The position numbers were made by a program, and so were the translations under genes. Source: Clostridia bacterium (lineage in GTDB: Bacteria; Bacillota; Peptococcia; Peptococcales; SKKY01). From it: a DNA stretch of 26,201 nucleotides. The stretch spans positions 1-26,201 of the forward strand of contig SKKY01000155.1 of assembly GCA_007123515.1 (NCBI GenBank), given 5' to 3'. Below the pieces are notes generated by a model. It searched no databases. It was not told the DNA's origin and saw only the letters and a list, made by a program, of their open reading frames with translations. This document shows, in pieces, positions 7,827-15,893 of the stretch. Positions within the stretch are counted from its first letter, which is position 1; the number at the start of each line of letters is the position of its first letter.

Positions 7827-10235
7827 TTGTTAAGAGATAAAGACACTTTTAAAAAGATGTTTATTGAAAAATTTGAAGAGACCTCTGGAACTTCCATACA
7901 AGAAGGCACAGAACTCGACAAGTACAGAGCACTCGCATCTCTTATTCGTGATGAAATTATGCCTTATTGGGTCGATGCCAATCTGGCCTATAAAGATACG
8001 GATCAGAAGCAGGTATACTATTTTTCGATAGAATTCTTGCTTGGCAAGCTTCTTCGCACCTATCTCTACAGCCTGGATATCGAAGAAATGGTAGAAGAAG
8101 GATTGGAAGAATTAGGCATCAGCTTAGCAGATCTGGAATTAATAGAAAAAGATGCTGGTTTAGGAAATGGCGGACTTGGAAGACTGGCTGCTTGTTTTCT
8201 AGATTCCATGGCTTACAGGGCAATTGCCGGTCATGGGTGTGGTATCCGCTATAAATATGGGCTTTTTGAGCAGAAAATCATTGACGGTCACCAGGTAGAA
8301 ATTCCGGATAACTGGCTTAAATATGACAATATGTGGGAAATTAAAAAGAGCAGCAAGCAGATTCTGGTTCGCTTCTTCGGTCATGTCCGCACAGTGGAAA
8401 ACAAAGGGCGCATGGAATTTATTCATGAAAACTTTGAGTCAGTAATGGCTGTTCCCTATGACATCCCGATGGTCGGCGAACACGCTACAGTGAATACCCT
8501 TCGTCTTTTTGGCTCAGAACCTTACACCAGTGAAGAAGGCATGGGATACTTAAGTAAGGATGATCATGCAAAGAGCGTTGAGTATCGCAGGTCCGTTGAA
8601 GCCATTTCTGAGATTCTTTATCCAAATGATGCTAACTACGAAGGAAAGTTGCTTCGATTAAAGCAACAATATTTTTTATGTGCTGCAGGGCTTGGTGCTA
8701 TCGTTAGAAGTTATAAAAAGAAAAACCGATCGATTATCGAGATTTCCGAATACATCGCCATTCATATTAATGACACTCATCCTGCGTTGTGCGTTCCTGA
8801 ATTCATGAGAATATTAATGGATGAGGAGAAGCTATCCTGGGATGAAGCCTGGACAATGACTACTGAGGTAATGTCTTATACGAATCACACCACTTTGCCG
8901 GAGGCACTTGAAGTCTGGCCTACTGAGATGATGAAAAAATTACTGCCACGGATTTTTATGATCATCGAAGAGATCAATCGGCGATTTGTCAATGAAATCT
9001 CAGAAATTTATTCAGATGATCCGGGGAAAATAGAAAGAATGAAGATTGTTAACGGAGGCCATATCAGGATGGCCAATATGGCGATTGTAGGTTCTTACTC
9101 GGTTAACGGAGTGGCTAAATTACACACAGAAATAATCAAAAACCATCTGATGAGAGACTTTTTTGAACTGATGCCGGATAAATTTAACAACAAAACCAAC
9201 GGAGTTAGTCATAGACGCTTTTTAATCAAGAGTAACCCTTCACTGACGCAGATTATTGATAATGAAGTAGGAAAACAGTGGAGACATCAACCAAGGCTGT
9301 TGGTCGATCTGTTAAAAAATATTGATGATGATGAATACAGAAAAAAGATTCTTCAGTCAAAAAGACATAACAAAGAGAAATTAGCTTCCTATATCGCAGA
9401 TACCACAGGAATAGTTGTTGATCCGGATTCTATTTTTGATATTCATGTCAAAAGGATTCACGCCTACAAAAGGCAATTGTTAAATGCGTTTCATATTATG
9501 GATCTCTACCTTCGTCTTAAAGATAATCCGAATCTTGATATATCACCAAGAACCTTTATTATTGGCGGGAAGGCCGCACCCAGTTATTATTTTGCTAAAA
9601 AAATTATCAGAGTAATTAACCGTCTGGGATACAATATTAATAATGATAAAAAAATCAAAGATAAGATTAAAGTTGTCTTTATTGAAAACTTTAACGTATC
9701 AAAAGCCGAAATTATTTATCCGGCCTGTGACGTCAGTGAACAGATATCAACGGCCACTAAAGAAGCATCCGGAACGGGCAATATGAAATTTATGATGAAT
9801 GGCGGAATTACCCTTGGCACGTTAGATGGTGCCAACATTGAAATAAAGGAACTTGTCGGAGAAGAGAACTTCTTTACCTTTGGCTTAACGCCAGAAGAAG
9901 TGCTTCGTTACAGCAAGTTCGGCGGATACAATGCCTGGGAAGAATACCACCGGAATGAAAACCTTCAGAGAGTTCTGAAGCAGTTTTTGTACTCCTGTTT
10001 TGATCAGGGGAATAATGAATTTCAGGACATTTATGATTCTCTCTTAAAACAAAATGATGAATATTATGTTCTTAAGGATTTTGCATCATATATAGAGGCC
10101 CAAAACTTAATATCAGAAAGGTATAAAAACCAGCAAAGATGGTCAAAGATGATGATTCACAATATAGCTAAATCAGGCTATTTCAGCAGCGACAGAACGA
10201 TAGATGAATACGCTAAAGGAATATGGAAGGTATAG
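7827..10235 (+). CDS. glgP: Glycogen/starch/alpha-glucan phosphorylase
   Basis: GlgP shortens glycogen by phosphorolysis, releasing glucose-1-phosphate. At 802 aa it has the standard length for GT35 bacterial phosphorylases. Family marks are YYFSIEFLLGKLLRTYLYSL near the N-terminus, GNGGLGRLAACFLDSMA, HINDTHPALCVPE, and NGVSHRRFL. The PLP-binding motif is EASGTGNMKFMMNGG, with the Schiff-base lysine at 654. The start is a TTG (7827), 4 nt after the glgB stop, with a modest AAGGG site about 9 nt upstream. No better ATG exists near the conserved N-terminus. It is encoded in the middle of the biosynthetic genes, so breakdown and synthesis capacity rise together at the transcript level and must be balanced at the enzyme level. 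Confidence 0.96.
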   Translation: MLRDKDTFKKMFIEKFEETSGTSIQEGTELDKYRALASLIRDEIMPYWVDANLAYKDTDQKQVYYFSIEFLLGKLLRTYLYSLDIEEMVEEGLEELGISLADLELIEKDAGLGNGGLGRLAACFLDSMAYRAIAGHGCGIRYKYGLFEQKIIDGHQVEIPDNWLKYDNMWEIKKSSKQILVRFFGHVRTVENKGRMEFIHENFESVMAVPYDIPMVGEHATVNTLRLFGSEPYTSEEGMGYLSKDDHAKSVEYRRSVEAISEILYPNDANYEGKLLRLKQQYFLCAAGLGAIVRSYKKKNRSIIEISEYIAIHINDTHPALCVPEFMRILMDEEKLSWDEAWTMTTEVMSYTNHTTLPEALEVWPTEMMKKLLPRIFMIIEEINRRFVNEISEIYSDDPGKIERMKIVNGGHIRMANMAIVGSYSVNGVAKLHTEIIKNHLMRDFFELMPDKFNNKTNGVSHRRFLIKSNPSLTQIIDNEVGKQWRHQPRLLVDLLKNIDDDEYRKKILQSKRHNKEKLASYIADTTGIVVDPDSIFDIHVKRIHAYKRQLLNAFHIMDLYLRLKDNPNLDISPRTFIIGGKAAPSYYFAKKIIRVINRLGYNINNDKKIKDKIKVVFIENFNVSKAEIIYPACDVSEQISTATKEASGTGNMKFMMNGGITLGTLDGANIEIKELVGEENFFTFGLTPEEVLRYSKFGGYNAWEEYHRNENLQRVLKQFLYSCFDQGNNEFQDIYDSLLKQNDEYYVLKDFASYIEAQNLISERYKNQQRWSKMMIHNIAKSGYFSSDRTIDEYAKGIWKV

Positions 10236-10246
10236 GAGGTGAGATT

Positions 10247-11461
10247 ATGTGGAAAAAAGAATGTGTGGCAATGATTCTTGCGGGTGGCCAGGGAAGCCGG
10301 TTGGGAGTCTTAACGAAAGGGAACGCAAAGCCAGGTGTTCCGTTTGGCGGGAAGTTTAGAATTATTGACTTTGTTCTGAGTAATTGCAAACGCTCAGGTA
10401 TTGACACAGTCGGTGTATTGACGCAGTATAAGCCGCTTGTACTAAACAAATACCTTGCTAATGGAAGCCCGTGGGATCTTGACGGCTATCACGGGGGGAT
10501 GTATATATTACCTCCCTATATGACAGAACATGGTGGCAGCTGGTATCAGGGTACCGCAGATGCCATTTATCAGAACATCGATTATCTTGAACAGTATCAA
10601 CCTGAATATGTATTGATTTTATCCGGTAAACATATTTATAATATGGATTATTCAGAAATGGTAGAAGATCATAAAAAGCAGGGAGCTGATATAACCATTG
10701 CTGTAATTGAAGTGCCCTGGGAAGAAGCTTCGAGATTTGGGGTCATGAAGACAGATGCTGCAGGAAAAGTTACAGGTTTTGAAGAAAAGCCCAAAGATCC
10801 AAGCAGCAACCTGGCATCCATGGGGATTTATGTTTTTACCTACCAGGTACTGCGAAGTTTCCTGATCGATGACAGCCAGGACAAGGTCTCAGATCATGAT
10901 TTCGGAAAAAATGTAATTCCAAAGATGCTTAAAGCCGGTAAAAAATTGTACGCTCATACCTTTGATGGGTACTGGAAAGATGTAGGGACCATTGAGAGTT
11001 ACTATGAGGCTAATATGGACCTTTTAGATAGAAAACATGCTTCTGCATTGTTTTTAGAAGAAAATAAAGTATACTCGAATAATAAGTTTTTACCCCCTCA
11101 TTATGTAGGACCATCAGGAAAAGTTCAGAACTCTATTGTTGCAGATGGTTCTAAAATTTTCGGTTCTGTAAAAAATTCGATTGTTTTTTCCGGAGCAACG
11201 GTGGGCGAAGGTGTGCATTTAGAAGATTGCATATTGCTTCCTAATGCGGTTATTGAAAGTAAAGTGACATTAAAAAAAGTGATTTTTACAGAGGATAGTG
11301 TACTCAATGAGGAAGATCCGATTGCAGAACGATTGACAGACTATGTAAGAAAACACTCATCAGAGAATGAAGTTTCCATTATTGATGAAAACCGCTTCTT
11401 CTCAAGTAAGACAGACGGCAAGGGCTTTGTAAATCTAAAAGAATTGCTGGATATTGGCTAA
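10247..11461 (+). CDS. glgC: Glucose-1-phosphate adenylyltransferase, GlgC subunit, with an altered catalytic residue
   Basis: GlgC makes ADP-glucose from ATP and glucose-1-phosphate, the committed step of glycogen synthesis. Residues 9-40 hold the nucleotide-binding signature (MILAGGQGSRLGVLT, AKPGVPFGGKFRIIDF). Substrate motifs WYQGTADAIYQN, GFEEKP and YWKDVGTIESYYEAN are intact, and a left-handed beta-helix domain fills the C-terminus. ATG 10247 has a perfect AGGAGGT site 6 nt upstream; an in-frame ATG at 10223 lies inside glgP and would add eight odd residues. Oddity: the usual SGDHIYKMD reads SGKHIYNMD here, with Lys128 (AAA at 10628-10630) in place of the Asp that in E. coli (Asp142) is needed for catalysis. 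The fold assignment is certain; catalytic competence is open. The partner glgD follows after 12 nt. Confidence 0.92.
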   Translation: MWKKECVAMILAGGQGSRLGVLTKGNAKPGVPFGGKFRIIDFVLSNCKRSGIDTVGVLTQYKPLVLNKYLANGSPWDLDGYHGGMYILPPYMTEHGGSWYQGTADAIYQNIDYLEQYQPEYVLILSGKHIYNMDYSEMVEDHKKQGADITIAVIEVPWEEASRFGVMKTDAAGKVTGFEEKPKDPSSNLASMGIYVFTYQVLRSFLIDDSQDKVSDHDFGKNVIPKMLKAGKKLYAHTFDGYWKDVGTIESYYEANMDLLDRKHASALFLEENKVYSNNKFLPPHYVGPSGKVQNSIVADGSKIFGSVKNSIVFSGATVGEGVHLEDCILLPNAVIESKVTLKKVIFTEDSVLNEEDPIAERLTDYVRKHSSENEVSIIDENRFFSSKTDGKGFVNLKELLDIG

Positions 11462-11473
11462 AAGGAGAATGAT

Positions 11474-12571
11474 ATGAAAAAAGTGGTTGGTATTATCCTA
11501 AATAATTCTAAAAAGAATGAACTTGACATAAAGAACATAGAAAACAAAGGGGATCCTCATACTGCGATTGCTTCAAAATACAGGTTGATTGATTTCCCTT
11601 TATCAAATATGGCGAATTCCGGAATTCGGAATGTAGCCGTTATGCTCGGTAATTACTCACAAAAACTTACAGAACATATCGGCAGCGGCAAGGATTATGG
11701 ACTGGAAAGAAATATTAACGGACTTTTGTATCTTGAAGAAGATTATTTAACTCTGCAGGGTTTAGGCACTCCCAATGATTTAAGAGACCTTCTTAAAAAC
11801 ATTGATTATTTAACGAATATTAAAGAAGAGTATATCCTTGTTTCAGGCAGTAACTTCGTTGCTAATATTGATTATAAGAAAATATTTAACGAAGAATGCC
11901 TTGAAGATTGTGACATGCTTCTTTTATATAAAAAGAATGATCAAAAACTAAGATTTGTAAATCAGGTCGTTCTTAATGCCAAGGGTGTTTTTGAGGATAT
12001 CTATTATGTAACTGAGGAAACGGTTGTGGAAAATCTGTTTATGGATACCTTTTTTATAAAAAAAGAGGTCCTTATACAAATGCTTAGGGCAGCAAATCGT
12101 TCCGGTATTCTGTGCATGAATGCTTTCCTTAGAAAAGTAAAAAGAGAGATTACAATAAAAGCATATGAATATACTGAATTTGCCTACTATATTGATTCTC
12201 CTAAGAGTTACTATGAAGCAAATATGGCTTTTTTAGACCAAAAGATCTGGCAACAGATTTTTAATGTCAGCAGACGCCTGATCTATACAAAAAACAGCGA
12301 CTTGCCTCCAACCGCATACGGGCCAAGAGCAGTGGTCGAAAACAGTTTGCTGACCAGTGGTGATGAAATATATGGGCAAGTAAAAAATTCAGTGATTTTC
12401 AGGAATGTTAAAATTCTGGATAATTCAACGATAGAAAATTGCATAATCGGTGATAACAGCATCATTGAAGAGAATGTTCATTTGAAAAATATCATTATAG
12501 AACCTAATTGCAGAATCAGCAGTAATACAACATTAATCAGTAGCCCTGAAAATCCCATGGTTATTAATTGA
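11474..12571 (+). CDS. glgD: Glucose-1-phosphate adenylyltransferase, GlgD subunit
   Basis: GlgD is the non-catalytic, regulatory homologue of GlgC found in many Firmicutes, where it forms a hetero-oligomer with GlgC and raises its activity. The 365-residue protein lacks the GGxGxRL nucleotide loop (it begins MKKVVGIILNNSKKN) but keeps YRLIDFPLSNMANSGI, ILVSGSNFVANIDY and SPKSYYEANMAFLD. A C-terminal beta-helix shows hexapeptide-like repeats (VKNSVIFRNVKI, IENCIIGDNSIIEENVHL). The catalytic Asp position is Ser, as expected for GlgD. ATG 11474 has an AAAGGAG site. Because the GlgC partner also lacks the Asp, which subunit, if either, is catalytic deserves attention. Confidence 0.93.
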   Translation: MKKVVGIILNNSKKNELDIKNIENKGDPHTAIASKYRLIDFPLSNMANSGIRNVAVMLGNYSQKLTEHIGSGKDYGLERNINGLLYLEEDYLTLQGLGTPNDLRDLLKNIDYLTNIKEEYILVSGSNFVANIDYKKIFNEECLEDCDMLLLYKKNDQKLRFVNQVVLNAKGVFEDIYYVTEETVVENLFMDTFFIKKEVLIQMLRAANRSGILCMNAFLRKVKREITIKAYEYTEFAYYIDSPKSYYEANMAFLDQKIWQQIFNVSRRLIYTKNSDLPPTAYGPRAVVENSLLTSGDEIYGQVKNSVIFRNVKILDNSTIENCIIGDNSIIEENVHLKNIIIEPNCRISSNTTLISSPENPMVIN

Positions 12572-12592
12572 TCATTAGTTAGGAGTGGTTCT

Positions 12593-14029
12593 TTGAAGAT
12601 TGTAATGGTGGCATCGGAAGCGGTGCCTTTTGTTAAAAGTGGTGGATTAGCTGATGTTATGGGAGCGTTACCCGCTTATCTAAAAAAGAAAAATAGTAAG
12701 ATCAGCCTGATCCTTCCGTTGTATAAGGACATACGAGACCGCTATTCTGATCAATTGACCCTGGTTACTGAGCTGGACGTGTCGGTCAACTGGAGAGAAC
12801 AGAGAGCGGCGGTCTATAGTCTTGAGCAAAAAGACATGACTTATCTCTTTATTGAAAATGATTACTACTTCGGTCGAGAGAATCTTTATGGATATTTTGA
12901 TGACGGAGAACGCTTTGTTTTTTTCAGCAAGGCCGTTGTCGAATATCTTTTTAACGTGGAGGAAAGGATTGATATCGTACATACTCATGACTGGCAGACG
13001 GCTCTGGTGAATGTCTATATCGACTATTTCAGACAACAGGGCAGGCTGCTAGATATTAAGACAGTCTATACGATCCATAATTTAAAATACCAGGGTCGTT
13101 TTGGACGTGTTGTCTTTGATGAACTGCTTGATCTCCCCCCGAGCTATTTCAGTGATGACAAGCTCGAATTTTTCGGAGATGTAAGTTTTATGAAAGGGGC
13201 CATCCTTACCTCTGATCACATTACCACCGTCAGCCCGACCTACAGCCATGAAATACGAACAGCTGAATATGGAGAGGGACTCGACGGTGTTCTTAAATCA
13301 GCAGAGCATAAGCTTTCTGGTGTGATCAATGGGATTGATTATCAGGAATATCATCCAAGGACCGATCCCCATTTATATGTAAACTATCGTTCTTCATATC
13401 AGAAGAAACTTGAGAACAAAATAAAATTACAGGAAGTACTGGGACTTGAAATAAGTAAGACCACTCCTATGCTTTCGGTTATCACAAGATTTACAGATCA
13501 AAAAGGACTGGATTTACTTGTTGAAATAGTAGAAACCATTCTTTCTGAGAATATTCAACTGGTGATTCATGGCAATGGAGAAAGCCTGTATGAAGAGATT
13601 TTTTTATCAATGGCTGAAAAGTATCCTGGGAATTGCCGGGTTATGCTTGGATTTAAAGAAAGCCTGGCCAGAAAGATCTATGCCGGATCAGATATTTTTT
13701 TAATGCCTTCGAAATTTGAACCTTGTGGATTAAGCCAGATGATTGCCATGAACTATGGAACCGTGCCTGTTGTTCGAGAAACAGGAGGGCTAAAAGATAC
13801 AGTCACAGCCTTTAACGAGTATACCGGAGAAGGCAACGGCTTTAGTTTTATTAATTACAGCGCCGAAGAGTTTCTCAAAGTGACCAATTATGCAATTAAC
13901 ATGTATAAGGATCAGCCTCTTTGGAAAGTGATTTACAAGAATGCTATTTGCTCTGCGTTTACCTGGAACAATTCGGCAGAAGAGTACATCACCATTTACA
14001 AACAACTTTTAGGAAAAAGGATTGATTAG
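12593..14029 (+). CDS. glgA: Glycogen synthase (ADP-glucose-dependent, GT5)
   Basis: GlgA transfers glucose from ADP-glucose to the non-reducing end of an alpha-1,4-glucan. The protein is 478 aa, a normal length for this family. The ADP-glucose motif KSGGLADV is at residues 15-22. Further marks are HTHDWQTALV, YTIHNLKYQGRFG, TTVSPTYSHEI, GVINGIDYQEYHP, and the C-terminal domain motif SKFEPCGLSQMIAMNYG followed by VVRETGGLKDTV. The start is TTG 12593 with an AGGAG site 7 nt upstream, and the conserved sequence begins immediately (KIVMVASEAVPF). It follows glgD by 21 nt and overlaps or abuts the GH13 gene, consistent with coupled translation. Confidence 0.96.
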   Translation: MKIVMVASEAVPFVKSGGLADVMGALPAYLKKKNSKISLILPLYKDIRDRYSDQLTLVTELDVSVNWREQRAAVYSLEQKDMTYLFIENDYYFGRENLYGYFDDGERFVFFSKAVVEYLFNVEERIDIVHTHDWQTALVNVYIDYFRQQGRLLDIKTVYTIHNLKYQGRFGRVVFDELLDLPPSYFSDDKLEFFGDVSFMKGAILTSDHITTVSPTYSHEIRTAEYGEGLDGVLKSAEHKLSGVINGIDYQEYHPRTDPHLYVNYRSSYQKKLENKIKLQEVLGLEISKTTPMLSVITRFTDQKGLDLLVEIVETILSENIQLVIHGNGESLYEEIFLSMAEKYPGNCRVMLGFKESLARKIYAGSDIFLMPSKFEPCGLSQMIAMNYGTVPVVRETGGLKDTVTAFNEYTGEGNGFSFINYSAEEFLKVTNYAINMYKDQPLWKVIYKNAICSAFTWNNSAEEYITIYKQLLGKRID

Positions 14030-14030
14030 G

Positions 14031-15893
14031 ATGCGAATGTATCATAACTCACAGGATCCCTTTTATCGTTTCCCTCAGGGAGCTACAGAGGTCGAGAGTG
14101 AACTGATAATCAGAATAAAAGTATCAAAAAAATATTCCGGGCGAGTGATGTTTCATTACTGGATGGAAAGCACCGGAAATGTTGAAATGGCTATGAACAT
14201 TGACCTGTCCGAATCTGAAAAACTAGAAAAGGATACGGTCTATTTTGTAAAAGTAGATACCGGTCCGAAAGGCCAATTGCTTTGGTATAATTTTTTACTG
14301 GAAGATGCCGGGATTTTTTACGGGAATCAGCCGGATGGCTTAGGCGGAGAAGGACAAAGTTATCCGAAAAAGCCGTTAAGCTATCAAGTTACGATCTATC
14401 AGCCGTTTACCGTACCGGAATGGTATAAAGAAAGCATTGTCTACCATATTTTTCCGGATCGCTTTTTTAGAAATGAGAATGCCAATCCGTTAGAGTGTAA
14501 GCGATCTAACAGGTTGATTCATTGTCGCTGGGACGATAAACCGCACTATTTCCGCAATGAAGAAGGAGAAATAATTTACTGGGACTTTTTTGGCGGAAAT
14601 CTTGAAGGAGTCATGGATAAACTTGATTATCTTAAGGAACTTGGAATTAGTACGATCTATTTTAACCCAATCTTTGAGGCAAGAAGCAACCATCGTTACG
14701 ACACAGGAGATTACCATAAAATCGATCCGATGCTGGGTAGTAATGAGTTTTTTAAAAGTATGATCAAGACCTTAAAAGGTGAGGGTATCAATGTAATTCT
14801 TGATGGTGTCTTTAGCCATACCGGTGCCGACAGTATCTATTTTAATAAGTATGAGTACTATGATTCGGTGGGTGCTTATAACAGCCACGATTCAAAATAC
14901 TATGACTGGTATATTTTCGGAAAATATCCTGAAAAATATGAGTCATGGTGGGGTGTAAAAGATTTGCCAAATGTCGATGAGTTGGACCCGACCTATCGGG
15001 ACTTTATTTATAATGATAAGGACAGCGTGGTGCGTTCCTGGCTGGAGACAGGAATCGCCGGCTGGAGGCTTGATGTTGTCGATGAGCTGCCGCAACAGTT
15101 TTTAAAAGAGCTTAGAGAAGCGGTGAAAGAGACAAATCAAGAGGCTGTGATTGTCGGAGAGGTTTGGGAAGATGCTTCAAACAAGGTAAGCTATGGACGC
15201 TCAAGAGAGTATCTTCTCGGAGGAGAGCTTGATGTAGCCACCAATTACCCTTTGCGGGAGGCCTTGATTAACTTTATTAAAGGCAGTACTAACAGCAGGC
15301 AGCTGCATCGCAAAATAATGAGTCTTTATGAAAATTATCCAAAGGATTCATTCTTTGCAGCGTTTAATGTTTTGGGGTCCCATGATGTAGAAAGAATTCT
15401 GACAACCATCGGTAAAAATCATTTATTATCCGCTGTCTTTTTCCAGATGGCCTTTCCGGGCGTTCCGGTCATCTACTATGGTGATGAAGCCGGTCTGGAA
15501 GGGGCAAAGGATCCGGATAACCGCAGAACCTATCCCTGGGGCAATGAAGATCAGGAAATATTAAAGACTCATAAAAAAGCCATTAAAATGAGAAAAGAAA
15601 ATGATGTTTTTGTAAATGGTGATTTTACTTCCGGATACTGCGGTAAACATGTTTACTATTTCACCAGAAAAAACAAAAACACCTATGTTCTTTGTCTTTA
15701 CAATAACAGTCGGGGGAAAGAGTCCTACGAGGTACCGCTAGAAGACTACGTGGATGCTTTTATTAATTTTGTCGATGAAAAAAAATACCCAGTCAAGGGA
15801 CATGTAATGAAAGGATATCTGGAACCGGGAGAAATCAAAGTGCTTTGTAAAAAAAAACAGGAGATATACTTAGTAGAAAATCCGGAGTCCTAG
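14031..15893 (+). CDS. GH13 alpha-amylase/neopullulanase-type glycosidase, probably the N-terminal half of a GH13-GH77 fusion
   Basis: This is an alpha-glucan hydrolase of the neopullulanase/amylopullulanase type, expected to act on alpha-1,4 and perhaps alpha-1,6 bonds of glycogen limit dextrins. An N-terminal beta domain (about 1-125, starting near YHNSQDPFYRFPQGA) precedes the GH13 barrel (SIVYHIFPDRFFRNEN). The four conserved regions are DGVFSHTG, GWRLDVVDELP (Asp348), VGEVWEDAS (Glu377) and LGSHDVERI (Asp452). A short C-terminal beta domain ends at VLCKKK, encoded by a run of nine A; 11 more codons lead to TAG 15891. Start choice is uncertain among TTG 14022, ATG 14031 and ATG 14037. No signal peptide is seen, so it acts in the cytoplasm. 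MalQ follows in the -1 frame without a start, so the true product may be a single protein of about 1,070 residues. Confidence 0.88.
   Translation: MRMYHNSQDPFYRFPQGATEVESELIIRIKVSKKYSGRVMFHYWMESTGNVEMAMNIDLSESEKLEKDTVYFVKVDTGPKGQLLWYNFLLEDAGIFYGNQPDGLGGEGQSYPKKPLSYQVTIYQPFTVPEWYKESIVYHIFPDRFFRNENANPLECKRSNRLIHCRWDDKPHYFRNEEGEIIYWDFFGGNLEGVMDKLDYLKELGISTIYFNPIFEARSNHRYDTGDYHKIDPMLGSNEFFKSMIKTLKGEGINVILDGVFSHTGADSIYFNKYEYYDSVGAYNSHDSKYYDWYIFGKYPEKYESWWGVKDLPNVDELDPTYRDFIYNDKDSVVRSWLETGIAGWRLDVVDELPQQFLKELREAVKETNQEAVIVGEVWEDASNKVSYGRSREYLLGGELDVATNYPLREALINFIKGSTNSRQLHRKIMSLYENYPKDSFFAAFNVLGSHDVERILTTIGKNHLLSAVFFQMAFPGVPVIYYGDEAGLEGAKDPDNRRTYPWGNEDQEILKTHKKAIKMRKENDVFVNGDFTSGYCGKHVYYFTRKNKNTYVLCLYNNSRGKESYEVPLEDYVDAFINFVDEKKYPVKGHVMKGYLEPGEIKVLCKKKQEIYLVENPES
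15849..15857 (+). other. A9 slippery run joining the GH13 and malQ frames
   Basis: Nine consecutive A are read as three Lys codons after TGT (Cys) in the GH13 frame. A -1 shift here, or one extra A in the mRNA, moves ribosomes into the frame that encodes MalQ (KKTGDILSRKSGVLAHITS). The MalQ frame opens right after a TAA at 15848-15850, so the run is almost the only place where the two frames can be joined. I see no strong stimulatory hairpin immediately downstream. An AGGAG sits at 15859-15863. Confidence 0.6.

Noticed and set aside
10223..10246. Longer glgC start at 10223
   Set aside because: The perfect AGGAGGT site serves ATG 10247, and the extra residues are not part of the family.
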